64,000 bases of DNA from CAIVAT01 sp037133475 (GTDB lineage: Bacteria > Bacteroidota > Bacteroidia > Bacteroidales > FEN-979): assembly GCA_037133475.1 (NCBI GenBank), contig JBAXOB010000021.1, positions 1 to 64,000 on the forward strand. The letters run 5' to 3'. A model generated the notes under the pieces. The model had not been told where the DNA came from, did no database searches, and was given only the letters and a program-made list of their open reading frames with translations. The position numbers and the translations under genes were made by a program. Of the stretch, positions 54,313-63,967 are shown piece after piece; positions within the stretch are counted from its first letter, which is position 1, and the number at the start of each line of letters is the position of its first letter.

Positions 54313-56171
54313 GCAGGCACAGCCTCGGGTTCCTCCACGATGTCGGCTTCAACCCTCAGGTTGTCGATGATAAAATTCTGCCGTTCCAGCGTGTTTTTGC
54401 CCATATAGAAGGTAAGCACATCCAGCACGGCCGATTCGCGGGTAAGGATGACAGGGTCGAGACGGATATCCTTGGCAATAAAATATTTGAATTCATCGGG
54501 AGAGATTTCTCCAAGTCCCTTAAAGCGGGTGATCTCGGGATTGACACCGCACTTTTCCATGGCCGAGAGCTTCTCCTGCTGCGAATAGCAGTAAAAGGTC
54601 TTCTGCTTGTTTCGGACCCTGAACAGCGGGGTTTGGAGAATATAGAGATGCCCGTTGCGCACCAGGTCGGGATAGAACTGCAGGAAGAAGGTAAGCAGCA
54701 ACAGCCTGATATGCATGCCATCCACATCGGCATCGGTGGCCACCACCACATAATTATAGCGCAGGTTTTCGAGCCCCTCCTCCAAATTCAGGGCCGCCTG
54801 CAGGAGGTTGAACTCCTCGTTTTCATAGACAACCCGCTTGCTCAGCCCAAAACAGTTAAGGGGCTTTCCCTTCAGGCTGAATACCGCCTGGGTGTTGACA
54901 TCCCTGGCCTTGGTGATCGAGCCGCTGGCAGAGTCGCCCTCGGTGATGAAGATGGTCGATTCGTAACGGCGGTCGTCGGTATTGTTATAATGGATGCGGC
55001 AATCGCGCAGTTTCTTGTTGTGCAGGCTGACCTTTTTAACGCTCTCCTTGGCGATCTTCTTGATGTTGGCCCACTCCTTCCGCTCTTTCTCGCTCTGCAT
55101 GATCTTGCGCAGCAGGGCTTCGGCCGTATCGGGATTCATATGCAGGAAATTGTCAAGCTGTTTTTTGACAATGTCCATGACATAGTTCCTGATGGTGATC
55201 CCGTCGGGTTCGACATGCACCGACCCGAGTTTGGTCTTGGTCTGCGATTCAAACACGGGATCCTGAACCTTGATGCTGAGGGCGGCGATTAGCGAAGCCT
55301 TGATATCGTTGGTATCAAAATCCTTCTTGTAAAACTCGCGGATGGTCTTTACCAGCGCTTCGCGGAAGGCGGCCTGGTGGGTCCCCCCCTGCGTGGTATG
55401 CTGACCGTTGACAAAAGTGTAATACTCCTCTCCATAAACCTCGCAGTGGGTGAAGGCGCACTCAAAATCGCCGTCGCGAAGATGGATGATGGGATAAATT
55501 ACCGGTGTGTCGATATAGCTGTTGAGCAGGTCGAGCAGTCCGTTCTGGGCATGAAACCGCTCGCCGTTGAAGATGATGGTCAGCCCGTTGTTGAGGAAAA
55601 CGTAGTTCCACAACATCTTCTGCACATATTCGGGGATGTAGTGGTATTTGCCAAAGATATCCTCGTCGGGAACAAAGGTGATGATGGTGCCTGACCTCAT
55701 CTCCACGGGCTTTTCGGGCTCATCGGTCACCACATCGCCCCGGTGGAACTCCACGATGCGGGTCCTGCCTTCGCGGATGGCCTGTACCTTGAAAAAGGAG
55801 GAGAGGGCATTGACCGCTTTTGAGCCCACCCCGTTCAGCCCGACAGCCTTTTTAAAGACCTTGGAATCGTACTTGGCCCCGGTGTTGATCTTGGAGACGC
55901 ATTCAACCAGTTTTCCCAGCGGGATTCCGCGCCCGTAATCACGAACGCATACCTGCTGATCCTTGATGGTGACCTCGATGGTTTTCCCGTAATTCATCAC
56001 GAATTCATCGATTGAATTGTCAAGGATCTCCTTGATCAGCACATAAATACCGTCGTCGGGAGAGGAGCCGTCGCCCAGTTTTCCGATGTACATCCCGGGT
56101 CGCAGTCGTATATGTTCACTCCACTCCAGCGAGCGGATACTGTCTTCGGTATATGTTTCCACGTTACTCAT
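54309..56171 (-). CDS. parE: topoisomerase IV subunit B (type IIA, GyrB/ParE family)
   Basis: 620 residues. The GHKL ATPase has KEILDNSIDEF and GRGIPLGK, GLNGVGSKAVNAL; a transducer follows; the Toprim region carries EGDSASGS and DADVDGMHIR. Its length (about 620) and the lack of the insertion seen in GyrB of this group favour ParE. No parC partner adjacent. Confidence 0.85.
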   Translation of the reverse strand: MSNVETYTEDSIRSLEWSEHIRLRPGMYIGKLGDGSSPDDGIYVLIKEILDNSIDEFVMNYGKTIEVTIKDQQVCVRDYGRGIPLGKLVECVSKINTGAKYDSKVFKKAVGLNGVGSKAVNALSSFFKVQAIREGRTRIVEFHRGDVVTDEPEKPVEMRSGTIITFVPDEDIFGKYHYIPEYVQKMLWNYVFLNNGLTIIFNGERFHAQNGLLDLLNSYIDTPVIYPIIHLRDGDFECAFTHCEVYGEEYYTFVNGQHTTQGGTHQAAFREALVKTIREFYKKDFDTNDIKASLIAALSIKVQDPVFESQTKTKLGSVHVEPDGITIRNYVMDIVKKQLDNFLHMNPDTAEALLRKIMQSEKERKEWANIKKIAKESVKKVSLHNKKLRDCRIHYNNTDDRRYESTIFITEGDSASGSITKARDVNTQAVFSLKGKPLNCFGLSKRVVYENEEFNLLQAALNLEEGLENLRYNYVVVATDADVDGMHIRLLLLTFFLQFYPDLVRNGHLYILQTPLFRVRNKQKTFYCYSQQEKLSAMEKCGVNPEITRFKGLGEISPDEFKYFIAKDIRLDPVILTRESAVLDVLTFYMGKNTLERQNFIIDNLRVEADIVEEPEAVPA

Positions 56172-56316
56172 TATTCCATCCCGTATTACCCGGCAAAGAT
56201 AGAGGAAAGGCCTGTAAACACTGTATGATTCCCTGAAAATTTACAATTAAGTTATCCACAGGTCGCAGGAAATGACTTACTTTGCAAACTGCTAAAATAT
56301 TAACAGACAAAATCAT

Positions 56317-57096
56317 ATGACACTGGTATTAAAGGAACTAAAGGATCAGATCGGGTGGATCACCCTGAATCACGATGCAAAAAAGAACGCGCTGAGCATC
56401 GACCTGCTGACGGAATTGCTGCAGGCGCTCAAGTCGCTGAAGGAAGAAAAGGCGAGGGTTGTGATCATCCGTGCCAACAGGGGGATGAAGGTGTGGTCGT
56501 CGGGATTCTTTATCGACGAACTCCCCCGCGACGGCAGTGACCCGCTGGCCTACGACAACCCGCTGCAGAAGGTGATCCGTGCCATCCAGGGCATCCCGGT
56601 ACCGGTCATCGCCATGGCCGAGGGAAGCATCTGGGGAGGGGCCTGCAACGTCGCCTTTGTATGCGACATGGTGATCGGCACCAAAGACACCTGCCTGGCC
56701 ATCACCCCTGCCAAGATCGGCGTGCCCTACAACACCTCCGGGATCTTACAGTTCCAGGACATCATCGGCTCCCATATCGTGAAGGAGATGTTTTTCACCG
56801 CCGAACCGATCAGCGCGGAAAAGGCCCTGGCGCTGGGGATCATCAACCACCTTGTCGACGCCGGCGACCTTGAAAACTTCACCATCCGCCTGGCCAACAA
56901 GATCATCGCCAACTCACCGCTGAGCATCCAGGTGATCAAGGAGCAACTCAACATTTTAGGGAATGCCCTGCCGATGACGCCCCAGACCTTCGAACATATC
57001 GACATGCTCCGCCGCATCGCCGGTACCAGCAACGACTACCTGGAGGGCATCAAGGCCTTCTACGAGAAGCGCAAACCTGTTTTCATAGGAGAATAG
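56317..57096 (+). CDS. methylmalonyl-CoA decarboxylase-like (crotonase family)
   Basis: 259 residues of crotonase fold. The segments KVWSSGFFIDELP and GSIWGGACNVAFVCD form the oxyanion and active-site region, and the DPLAYDNPLQK insert is as in ScpB methylmalonyl-CoA decarboxylase (to propionyl-CoA). Fits propionate or succinate pathways. Divergent from parE. Other enoyl-CoA hydratase-type activities are possible. Confidence 0.8.
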   Translation: MTLVLKELKDQIGWITLNHDAKKNALSIDLLTELLQALKSLKEEKARVVIIRANRGMKVWSSGFFIDELPRDGSDPLAYDNPLQKVIRAIQGIPVPVIAMAEGSIWGGACNVAFVCDMVIGTKDTCLAITPAKIGVPYNTSGILQFQDIIGSHIVKEMFFTAEPISAEKALALGIINHLVDAGDLENFTIRLANKIIANSPLSIQVIKEQLNILGNALPMTPQTFEHIDMLRRIAGTSNDYLEGIKAFYEKRKPVFIGE

Positions 57097-57106
57097 GCGC
57101 GCCGGG

Positions 57107-58399
57107 TTATCGGCTGCGCTTTGCGATTTTCTTCAACTCCCCCGCCAGCAGGCTGATCTCCGCCTTCGTGAGCAGGAAATCGCGCAAACCGATCTTCGTC
57201 ATCCGTGAGAAGATGACGAATTGATACAGGGTCAGGGCAGTGTAGGAAAAGGTTGCGGCAATACCGGCCCCCATGATCCCGTACGCGGGGATCAGGATCA
57301 ACCCCAGCCCGATGGTAAATACCAGCCCGATGGCGGAACTGATGGTGTTGTGAAAGGGCTTGTTGATAGCTGAAAAGAAACCGCTGAAGATCATCGACAC
57401 GCTCAGCGCCACGATGCCGAACGACAGGGAGGCGATGACCAGCTTTACATCGCCGAAACGGGGCGAGAAGATCATCGTGAAGACAAACCTGGGGATCAGC
57501 AGCATCAGCGCCATGGCAATGGCCGTGACGGCCCAGGCAATCTTGGCGAAAGTCAGGGTCAGTCGCGCCGAATAATCAAAATTCATCTCGTTCGAAAGCC
57601 GTGAATACTGCACGGTGCCCAGGCTCCGGCTGATCAGCCATAGCCCTTCTGCCAGCTGCATCCCCAGCGACAGGATGCCGACCGCCGCCCTGCCTGAAAA
57701 ATAATCCACGAACTTCAGGCTGAGCCTGTAGTTCATCGTCTGGAACAGGTTTGCAAACTGGACGTAGGTCCCGAAGCGGAATATCTCTCCCAGCAACTCC
57801 TTCATGTTGGTCAATGGCACCTTTTTAAAGGAGGGAAACAGCTTTGCAAGGCTGAATAGGAGTGCCACCCCATAGGAAATAAGGATGGGCCAGTAATAGC
57901 TCATTACATCGAACCTGCGTATGCCAAACAGGATCAGCAGCAGGATGAGAAACAGCAGGATGCTTTGCACCAGGCTGATGAGATTGAAGGTATTGACCTT
58001 TTCAAGGCCCAGCAGGAGCATGTAGTGAACCGAGGTAAAGGACATGACCAGGGCCAGGACGATCACGGGAATGAAATAGCCCGAGGGTATCATCTCGATG
58101 ATGGGAAAGGCCTTGCCGATGGCCAGCATCAGGAAAGCGCTGGCCAGGGTGATGAAAAGGGTCCAGATATAGGCCGGGATGAAGAGTTTGTAAATCCCCG
58201 TCCGGGGGGTCATATAGATCAGCGCCGCACCGGCCACGAAATTGGTAAAGAGCTGGATGATGGCCACGGAGAAGATGATCAGGCTGATCGTTCCCAGGTT
58301 CTCAGGACCCAGGTAATGGGCATTGAGTATCCAGGTGCCAACAGCGATTACCGCCGTCAGCAGCTTCGTACCGATGGTTCCCATGACCTTTTTAAACAT
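57107..58399 (-). CDS. oligosaccharide flippase-type (Wzx-like) membrane protein
   Basis: 430 residues, about 12 transmembrane helices from residue 8 to 415, with an N-terminal KVMGTIGTKLLTAVI segment typical of the polysaccharide-synthase/MOP flippases. Would move lipid-linked glycans across the inner membrane. It overlaps the neighbouring transferase gene by 8 bases and shares its unit. Confidence 0.82.
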   Translation of the reverse strand: MFKKVMGTIGTKLLTAVIAVGTWILNAHYLGPENLGTISLIIFSVAIIQLFTNFVAGAALIYMTPRTGIYKLFIPAYIWTLFITLASAFLMLAIGKAFPIIEMIPSGYFIPVIVLALVMSFTSVHYMLLLGLEKVNTFNLISLVQSILLFLILLLILFGIRRFDVMSYYWPILISYGVALLFSLAKLFPSFKKVPLTNMKELLGEIFRFGTYVQFANLFQTMNYRLSLKFVDYFSGRAAVGILSLGMQLAEGLWLISRSLGTVQYSRLSNEMNFDYSARLTLTFAKIAWAVTAIAMALMLLIPRFVFTMIFSPRFGDVKLVIASLSFGIVALSVSMIFSGFFSAINKPFHNTISSAIGLVFTIGLGLILIPAYGIMGAGIAATFSYTALTLYQFVIFSRMTKIGLRDFLLTKAEISLLAGELKKIAKRSR

Positions 58400-60155
58400 C
58401 CTGAGGTCTCCTTGTAATCAGCTTGCTGCGCAACTGGCTTATGAAAAAATGGCGGTTAAACCTGTATCGTTTGCCATCCAGGACTGTAAACGTGCCGACG
58501 GCCGACAAAGTATGCAGCCCCTTGTTCCAGGCGGTATCGGGGACCGGCTCTACCACGTTTACCTGCTCCTCGAGAAACTGGCCGGCTGTCAAAACGACGA
58601 TCTTGTTGATGACGGTGCGGCCACCGTAGGTTTCCGAACAATCCTGCGCGGGACGGTAGAGCATACCTTTGTGCATAAAGGGAGTACCGGCGGGACGGGC
58701 CGACCTTACATCGATCTTCACAGGGTTGCATGCATGGGGCTGGTACGGGCCCTTTATATCCGTTGCATAGTAAAGGCAAAGATGTGAATTTGAGTGCTCT
58801 TTCATGGTAAAGGAGAGCCACCAGAGGCCTTCATGAAAGAAAAGTGTCGGGTCGACGGCCTGTACGTTGCCGAGGAGGACACTGTCAACGGGAAAGCTTC
58901 CTGTCGCCCTGTCACGGCGATACAGCGCGATGATCCCCGACTGGTACGATTCCGGCACGCAGTAAACTTCACCGTCATGTTCGACGACAAAGGGATAGGA
59001 AAGGTGAAAACCGTTGTCGATCGCACAAGTGGGTGAGGAATGTATCGGTAGACCAGGCTGGAATAAGTTGGATTCACCCGCGTTGGGCGGGGCAGCTATT
59101 TCATTGCCACCTGATATGACAAACTCTGAGATGATGGCTTTACCCCCGGCATAGCTGAAGTTCTCCGCGAGGATATGAAGGTTGTCACGATTGGTGAAGC
59201 CCGAGGGGTCGGCCAGGTAGGTGCCTTTTGGAATGCCCCGGAACCAGCGGATGTCGCCACTTTTAAGGATCACATTGCCAAGGGCGATATCAGGCAAGGG
59301 ATGATCAACAATACCGATATTCCAGTCCTCCGACCGGAAGAGACCGGCATAATGAAAGGCAACCTTGTTCCGGAAAAGTTTTAACAGGAACAAAACCATA
59401 TTCCCGTTCCCGGGAAGTTTATAAACCGGAGCGCTGGTTTCACTTTTCAGGAAGGGGGTCGCGGTTTTGGCGGCGATCATATCGGCTACCATTGCCGGCC
59501 AGGATGAGCTGACGGAAAGAAGCTGCTCAAGATTACCCTTGTAAGAATGGCCAATGGTTTTCAGGTATCCCTTTTTCAGGATGATCCCCCCGTCGAGTTT
59601 ACCGGTAAGCTGCTGCAGGATCGCGCCATTGACAGGATCGCCGTTGAAGATCTCCCAGAAACCGGCGGGTCCGCCGCGGTATTTGACTTCGTCGCCGTGA
59701 TGAAAAGACCAGACGCCACAACGGGCAGCAGTTAAAATATCCCCGCGGATGATGTTGAATCCGAACCGAAGGATAAAATCAAGTTTATAGTTCCTGATGA
59801 TATCAATATCCTGCTCTTCGAAATATTCGGAAAATCCCTGCAGCCTCACACGGCATTCCAGCCGTTGTATCCCCGGCATCTCACTGCTTAGGTCAGCCGG
59901 CTTGCGGGCGGCGGGTTTAAACAACCTGTTTTCGAGAAAGGTAAAGAGGAACACCCTCCAGTCCCGTTTCAGCAGGCTTTTAATCCTGGAGCCCCGGGGA
60001 GGCCTCCGCGGATCGGTTATCAGCAATACGGGCCGGTGCCCTTTGGCCATCAGTTCGAGCAGCGCATCGGCCTGCCAGCGCTGGAAAACAGCCCCGCTGC
60101 ACATGACCCCAAAACGCAGGGAGGATGACTTTACTATTTCTTGGCTCGGCTGCAT
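58392..60155 (-). CDS. formyltransferase-like domain fused to a GH43-like five-bladed domain
   Basis: 587 residues. The N-terminal 250 residues are a formyl-transferase fold with DFILRFGFNIIRGDIL and the GVWSFHHGDEVKYRGGP segment, with a His/Asp pair at the active site. The C-terminal 330 residues have five-bladed beta-propeller strands like glycosidases of family 43 or the glucosamine inositolphosphorylceramide transferase family (YLADPSGF, HLSYPFVVEHDGEVY). Candidate for sugar modification of envelope glycans; reaction unknown. Confidence 0.65.
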   Translation of the reverse strand: MQPSQEIVKSSSLRFGVMCSGAVFQRWQADALLELMAKGHRPVLLITDPRRPPRGSRIKSLLKRDWRVFLFTFLENRLFKPAARKPADLSSEMPGIQRLECRVRLQGFSEYFEEQDIDIIRNYKLDFILRFGFNIIRGDILTAARCGVWSFHHGDEVKYRGGPAGFWEIFNGDPVNGAILQQLTGKLDGGIILKKGYLKTIGHSYKGNLEQLLSVSSSWPAMVADMIAAKTATPFLKSETSAPVYKLPGNGNMVLFLLKLFRNKVAFHYAGLFRSEDWNIGIVDHPLPDIALGNVILKSGDIRWFRGIPKGTYLADPSGFTNRDNLHILAENFSYAGGKAIISEFVISGGNEIAAPPNAGESNLFQPGLPIHSSPTCAIDNGFHLSYPFVVEHDGEVYCVPESYQSGIIALYRRDRATGSFPVDSVLLGNVQAVDPTLFFHEGLWWLSFTMKEHSNSHLCLYYATDIKGPYQPHACNPVKIDVRSARPAGTPFMHKGMLYRPAQDCSETYGGRTVINKIVVLTAGQFLEEQVNVVEPVPDTAWNKGLHTLSAVGTFTVLDGKRYRFNRHFFISQLRSKLITRRPQDV

Positions 60156-60171
60156 GCGGGAGAGGGCTGTT

Positions 60172-61359
60172 TCAATTTTTTTTATTCAGGACCTTGCGGT
60201 AAACCTCCAGCAGCCGGGTGCCAACTGACTCAGGATCGTATTTACCCTCCACGGCCGACCGGATCAACCTGCGATCATACGCACGGCAACGGTCAACCAT
60301 GATATTGAGCGCTGTTGTCATGGCCGGCTCATCGCCGGGAGGAACGAGCAATCCGTTATCTTCATTGATGATGGCAGCGGCAACACCCACGGAGGTGGCG
60401 ACCACCGGGACCCCGCAGGCAAGGCTTTCGATCACCACGGTGCCAAAGGTTTCATACCGGCTCGAAAGGACCGAGAAATCGGCCCCGCCCAGGATACCGG
60501 CCAGCTCCTCGCCGGATTTAACGCCGGTAAAAAAGACCACGGAATCGTAAAGCTCCAGGTGCCCTGCGTATTCCATCATCGCCATCCATTCGGGGCCCTC
60601 GCCCACCATCATGCACCGGAAATCCTGGCGTAACAGGGAGAGCGCCTTTACCGAACGAAGAAATCCCGAAATATTTTTCGACTTATCCTCGAAGCAGGAG
60701 ATATGAACGATGGTTTTGACATGATCGTCCTGAATTGTGTACACCGGCTGAAAGATCGCCGTGTCAACCACGTTGGGAATTACATAAAACTCGGGATTGA
60801 CAAGGTTGCACCGCTTCATGGCATCCCTTAATTCGGCGGAGACGGCCACCATGGCGCCTGCCCGCTTCGCGACGAACGTGGTAAGCAGTTTCCGGAGCCA
60901 TCCCTGGTAGGAATTGTTCGCAGGGAAATACCGCGACCAGTGTTCCGAGATGACCAGCGGGATATGCTGCCTGCGGCTTACCTTCCAGCCTATCAGCCCC
61001 ATCCGCGTAAGCACGTGGGCATGGATCAGGTCGGGTTCAAACTGGCGTATGCTGTGGATCGCCTTTAAATTCGCCCTGTAGAACCTCCACAGGTTAATCG
61101 CCTTGCCAAAAAATCCAGGATTACCACCTTTCGTCTTATAATAGACCCTCAGCACCCGCACCTGGTTCTCCTCGCTGAACTCAGCCTCATACTGGTTCGG
61201 GCAGTCGGGATCGGGATGAACATAGATCACCGCCACATCGCAAAATGGGGTTATGGCCTCCGCCTGCCGGCAGATAAAGAGTCCCGGCATCGGGTCGTAA
61301 CGGTGGGGATACCATTTTGGCAAAAAAAGCACCCTGATCTTTCTCTCCATTTCAGGCAT
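60172..61359 (-). CDS. glycosyltransferase family 4
   Basis: 395 residues from the ATG at 61,359 (a second ATG follows at 61,350). N-terminal VLFLPKWYPHRYDPMPGLF, a GT4 domain with SEHWSRYFP, and the C-terminal EX7E region (SRYETFGTVVIESLACGVPVVA). Transfers a nucleotide-activated sugar to an envelope glycan; linkage unknown. It is the first gene of the trio with the formyltransferase-like gene and flippase. Confidence 0.9.
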   Translation of the reverse strand: MPEMERKIRVLFLPKWYPHRYDPMPGLFICRQAEAITPFCDVAVIYVHPDPDCPNQYEAEFSEENQVRVLRVYYKTKGGNPGFFGKAINLWRFYRANLKAIHSIRQFEPDLIHAHVLTRMGLIGWKVSRRQHIPLVISEHWSRYFPANNSYQGWLRKLLTTFVAKRAGAMVAVSAELRDAMKRCNLVNPEFYVIPNVVDTAIFQPVYTIQDDHVKTIVHISCFEDKSKNISGFLRSVKALSLLRQDFRCMMVGEGPEWMAMMEYAGHLELYDSVVFFTGVKSGEELAGILGGADFSVLSSRYETFGTVVIESLACGVPVVATSVGVAAAIINEDNGLLVPPGDEPAMTTALNIMVDRCRAYDRRLIRSAVEGKYDPESVGTRLLEVYRKVLNKKN

Positions 61360-61393
61360 GTTTGGGTTAAGGTTAATGGAACTTAACGTCCAT

Positions 61394-61918
61394 TTATTTT
61401 CCTGCAAAGTTAAACTGTTCAATAATCTCCACCGCATTTTTCAACCGGGCCTCCCCGGTCCCGCGAACCACGGCGAAGGGGAACTTTCGCGCGGAGAGTT
61501 CATGGTAATAGAGGTCAAAAAGGAACTGCCGCTGGCCGGGATGTTCGCGCAGGGGGTCGTATTGCCAGGGAAGATCGATGTCGCACAGCAGGTACAGGTC
61601 ATACCGGTGGTTTTCAACGGCATCCAGTATCCAGGGATCACACCACTTGTACTTCACCTCGCTCCATATCTTGGTCACCAGTACTTCCGTATCGCAAAAC
61701 AGGTAGGTGCTGGCCTTTTCCATTTGGATGGCCTCCAGGGCAAGCTGTCCGCGTGCAATCAGGGCAATATCATCCTTTCCATAGGGATGTCCGAGCCTGT
61801 CGAGGTATTCGCGGGCATACTCGGGGACCCACACCGTGTGGTAACGCGCGGCCAGCAGTTCGGCGAGCACTGATTTCCCCGTGGATTCGGGGCCGGTAAC
61901 CGCAATCCTGGGGATCAT
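61394..61918 (-). CDS. NadR-like ribosylnicotinamide kinase-type ATPase
   Basis: 174 residues from the ATG at 61,918, which overlaps the pnuC stop as ATGA; an alternative ATG lies at 61,939. The P-loop GPESTGKS and the VPEYAREYL motif match the kinase domain of NadR without its nucleotidyltransferase half. Phosphorylates nicotinamide riboside, next to the transporter for it. A short stand-alone kinase is normal in Bacteroidota. Confidence 0.85.
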   Translation of the reverse strand: MIPRIAVTGPESTGKSVLAELLAARYHTVWVPEYAREYLDRLGHPYGKDDIALIARGQLALEAIQMEKASTYLFCDTEVLVTKIWSEVKYKWCDPWILDAVENHRYDLYLLCDIDLPWQYDPLREHPGQRQFLFDLYYHELSARKFPFAVVRGTGEARLKNAVEIIEQFNFAGK

Positions 61919-62511
61919 TGTATCAGTTTTGTTTTCCATTCACGGTATCCAAGAAGGGCAATCACGGTAAAAACGAGGTACTGGAAACTGCTGAAGTAGA
62001 GCCCCTCCCATGCACAAATCCCGATCATTGCCGAATCGGCCGCGATCCAGAGGATCCAGTTTTCGATCTTCTTCCGCGACAGCAGCCACTGGGCCACCAT
62101 GTAAACGGCTGTGGTCAGCGCATCCCAGGTGGGGATCGGGCTGGTGGTGTACCGTACCAGGACGATCCTGATAATGACAAAAAAGAGCAGGATGGCAAGG
62201 CTGTTCCAAGCCATTTCGGCCGGGGAACACCTCGAAATTTTTATGGTCTTGTCATGGCTGTCCCTGCGGGTCCAGGTGTACCAGCCATAGGCGCTCATCA
62301 CGAAGAAGAAACCATTGATCGCCGCGTTTGCGTAGAGTTTTGAGGCAAAGAAAATATAGACATAGATCAGCACATTGACAATACCGAGGGGGAATGCCAG
62401 CACGCTCTCCTTTTTCATGCACCAGACGCAGACCAGGCCGAATGCGACCGCGATCAGTTCGATACAGCTTGTCTGGAAGGGGCCGATTTGTAAGACAGAT
62501 GTAAGATCCAT
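61915..62511 (-). CDS. pnuC: nicotinamide riboside transporter PnuC
   Basis: 198 residues from the ATG at 62,511. Seven transmembrane segments with the W-rich SAYGWYTW motif near the fourth and NWILWIAADS near the sixth, as in PnuC. Imports nicotinamide riboside by facilitated diffusion, trapped by the downstream kinase. Divergent from the antiporter gene. Confidence 0.93.
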   Translation of the reverse strand: MDLTSVLQIGPFQTSCIELIAVAFGLVCVWCMKKESVLAFPLGIVNVLIYVYIFFASKLYANAAINGFFFVMSAYGWYTWTRRDSHDKTIKISRCSPAEMAWNSLAILLFFVIIRIVLVRYTTSPIPTWDALTTAVYMVAQWLLSRKKIENWILWIAADSAMIGICAWEGLYFSSFQYLVFTVIALLGYREWKTKLIQ

Positions 62512-62516
62512 TGTTG

Positions 62517-62524
62517 CAAAGGTA
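62517..62524 (-). promoter_or_regulatory. -7 element TACCTTTG close to the pnuC start
   Basis: Matches TAnnTTTG on the minus strand and lies only 5 bases before the ATG at 62,511. If active, the pnuC mRNA would be nearly leaderless. No -33 partner is clear. Confidence 0.35.
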
Positions 62525-62586
62525 ATATTTAATGGACAAAGCCCCTGGTGGTTGCAACCTTTTTCCGGGCGTATTGTAAAAGACAT

Positions 62587-62594
62587 TACATTTG
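62587..62594 (+). promoter_or_regulatory. -7 element TACATTTG before the antiporter gene
   Basis: Matches TAnnTTTG and gives a leader of about 20-27 bases before the ATG at 62,622. A TTG 22 bases upstream (62,562) may be the -33 element. Confidence 0.4.
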
Positions 62595-62621
62595 CATCAG
62601 CATCAAGGAATTCAGGCAAAT

Positions 62622-63875
62622 ATGTCCCATTTAGTACACTACCAGCTTCCTTTCATTGTTAACCTGCTGATCTTGTTGCTGTCCGCCAAACTGATGGGGG
62701 AACTGGCAGAACGGTTCCGGATGCCATCGATGATCGGCGAGGTCATTGCCGGCGTCATCCTGGGCCCCTCCCTGCTGAACATCATTCCCGCCCCGGGAGA
62801 GATAAAAGTCATTGCCGAGCTGGGGGTGTTCATGCTGATCGTGCTGGCAGGGATGGAGATCGAGGTGGAAGAGATCCGGAACGCTATCAGGGGCAGGAAC
62901 CTGTGGATTGCCCTGCTCGGGTTCCTGGTGCCGATGGCCAGCGGTATCGCCATCGGGTTGATCTATCATTTCTCCAACACCTTTACCATTTTCCTGGGAT
63001 TATGTATCGCCATCACGGCCCTGCCGGTGAGTATCCGCATCCTGATGGACCTTGGCAGGCTCAACACCGATGTCGGGCAGCGCATCATATCGGCCGCCAT
63101 CTTCAACGACATCGTGGCGCTGCTGGTGCTGGGGGTCATCCTCGACTTTAACGATTCGACCAAGAATATCGAGGATCTGACCCTGTCGGTCCTGTTTACC
63201 ATCCTGAAACTGTGCGTGTTCACGGCAATCCTGACAATTGCCTACAAATTTTTCAAACTTGCCAAGCGCAAGGTAAACGTGGTCAACCCTCGGGTCCATA
63301 AATTTTTCAGGTACCTCCGGGGGAAAGAGTCGCTGTTTGCCTTTGTGATCCTTTTCGTACTGATATTTTCGAGTATTGCCGAGCTGCTTGGGCTGCACTT
63401 TGTGGTCGGGGCCTTTTTCGGTGCGATCCTCATTCCCCGCAGCATGTTTGCCAACCGTGATTTTGAGCGGGTTCAGCGCAGCATCTCAGGCATCACCATG
63501 GGTTTCCTTGCCCCGATATTTTTTGCCACCATGGGGATTGCCTTTAATATCCAGTCGCTGAACAACTGGAGTTTGCTCCTGGTCGTCCTGGTTGCCTCGT
63601 TTTTCAGCAAGATCTTCGGGGGTTACATTGGCGGGCGGCTCGCCGGGTTAAACCGCAGCAAATCGGTAACCCTGGGTTTGGGGCTGAATGCCAGGGGGAT
63701 CATGGAACTGGTCATTGCCAATATTGCGCTGGCAAAGGGGTTCATTGATGTCCCCGTATTTTCCATCCTGGTGCTGATGGCCCTGCTGACCACGATCACC
63801 ACCCCGTTTTTACTGGAAAAGGGGTTCCGGCTGATCGACAAGAGCAGGGGGATCAACCACAATACTTATACATAA
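62622..63875 (+). CDS. Kef-type cation:proton antiporter (CPA2)
   Basis: 417 residues from the ATG at 62,622. About 12 transmembrane helices, beginning with LLSAKLMGELAERFRMPSMIGEVIAG and the SIIFNDI-type segment (SAAIFNDIVALLVLG) that carries the transport Asp. It lacks a C-terminal TrkA-N/RCK domain. Exchanges K+ or Na+ for protons at the inner membrane; ion not determinable. Confidence 0.88.
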   Translation: MSHLVHYQLPFIVNLLILLLSAKLMGELAERFRMPSMIGEVIAGVILGPSLLNIIPAPGEIKVIAELGVFMLIVLAGMEIEVEEIRNAIRGRNLWIALLGFLVPMASGIAIGLIYHFSNTFTIFLGLCIAITALPVSIRILMDLGRLNTDVGQRIISAAIFNDIVALLVLGVILDFNDSTKNIEDLTLSVLFTILKLCVFTAILTIAYKFFKLAKRKVNVVNPRVHKFFRYLRGKESLFAFVILFVLIFSSIAELLGLHFVVGAFFGAILIPRSMFANRDFERVQRSISGITMGFLAPIFFATMGIAFNIQSLNNWSLLLVVLVASFFSKIFGGYIGGRLAGLNRSKSVTLGLGLNARGIMELVIANIALAKGFIDVPVFSILVLMALLTTITTPFLLEKGFRLIDKSRGINHNTYT

Positions 63876-63967
63876 TTTTTAACAATCTCTTGCCGGTCGG
63901 GATTTTCTTGCTAATTTTCCGCCTTCGATCCCGTTGATCGGCTATAGCATCCACTAACGTTTTTACC

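Noticed and set aside
56252..56260. TTATCCACA (perfect DnaA box) between parE and the decarboxylase gene
   Set aside because: One 9-mer is expected about every 130 kb per two strands, no second box or origin features nearby.
62512..62621. Possible riboswitch upstream of pnuC
   Set aside because: The gap is only 110 bases, shared with a divergent gene, and no recognisable aptamer fold; the -7 element lies 5 bases from the start.
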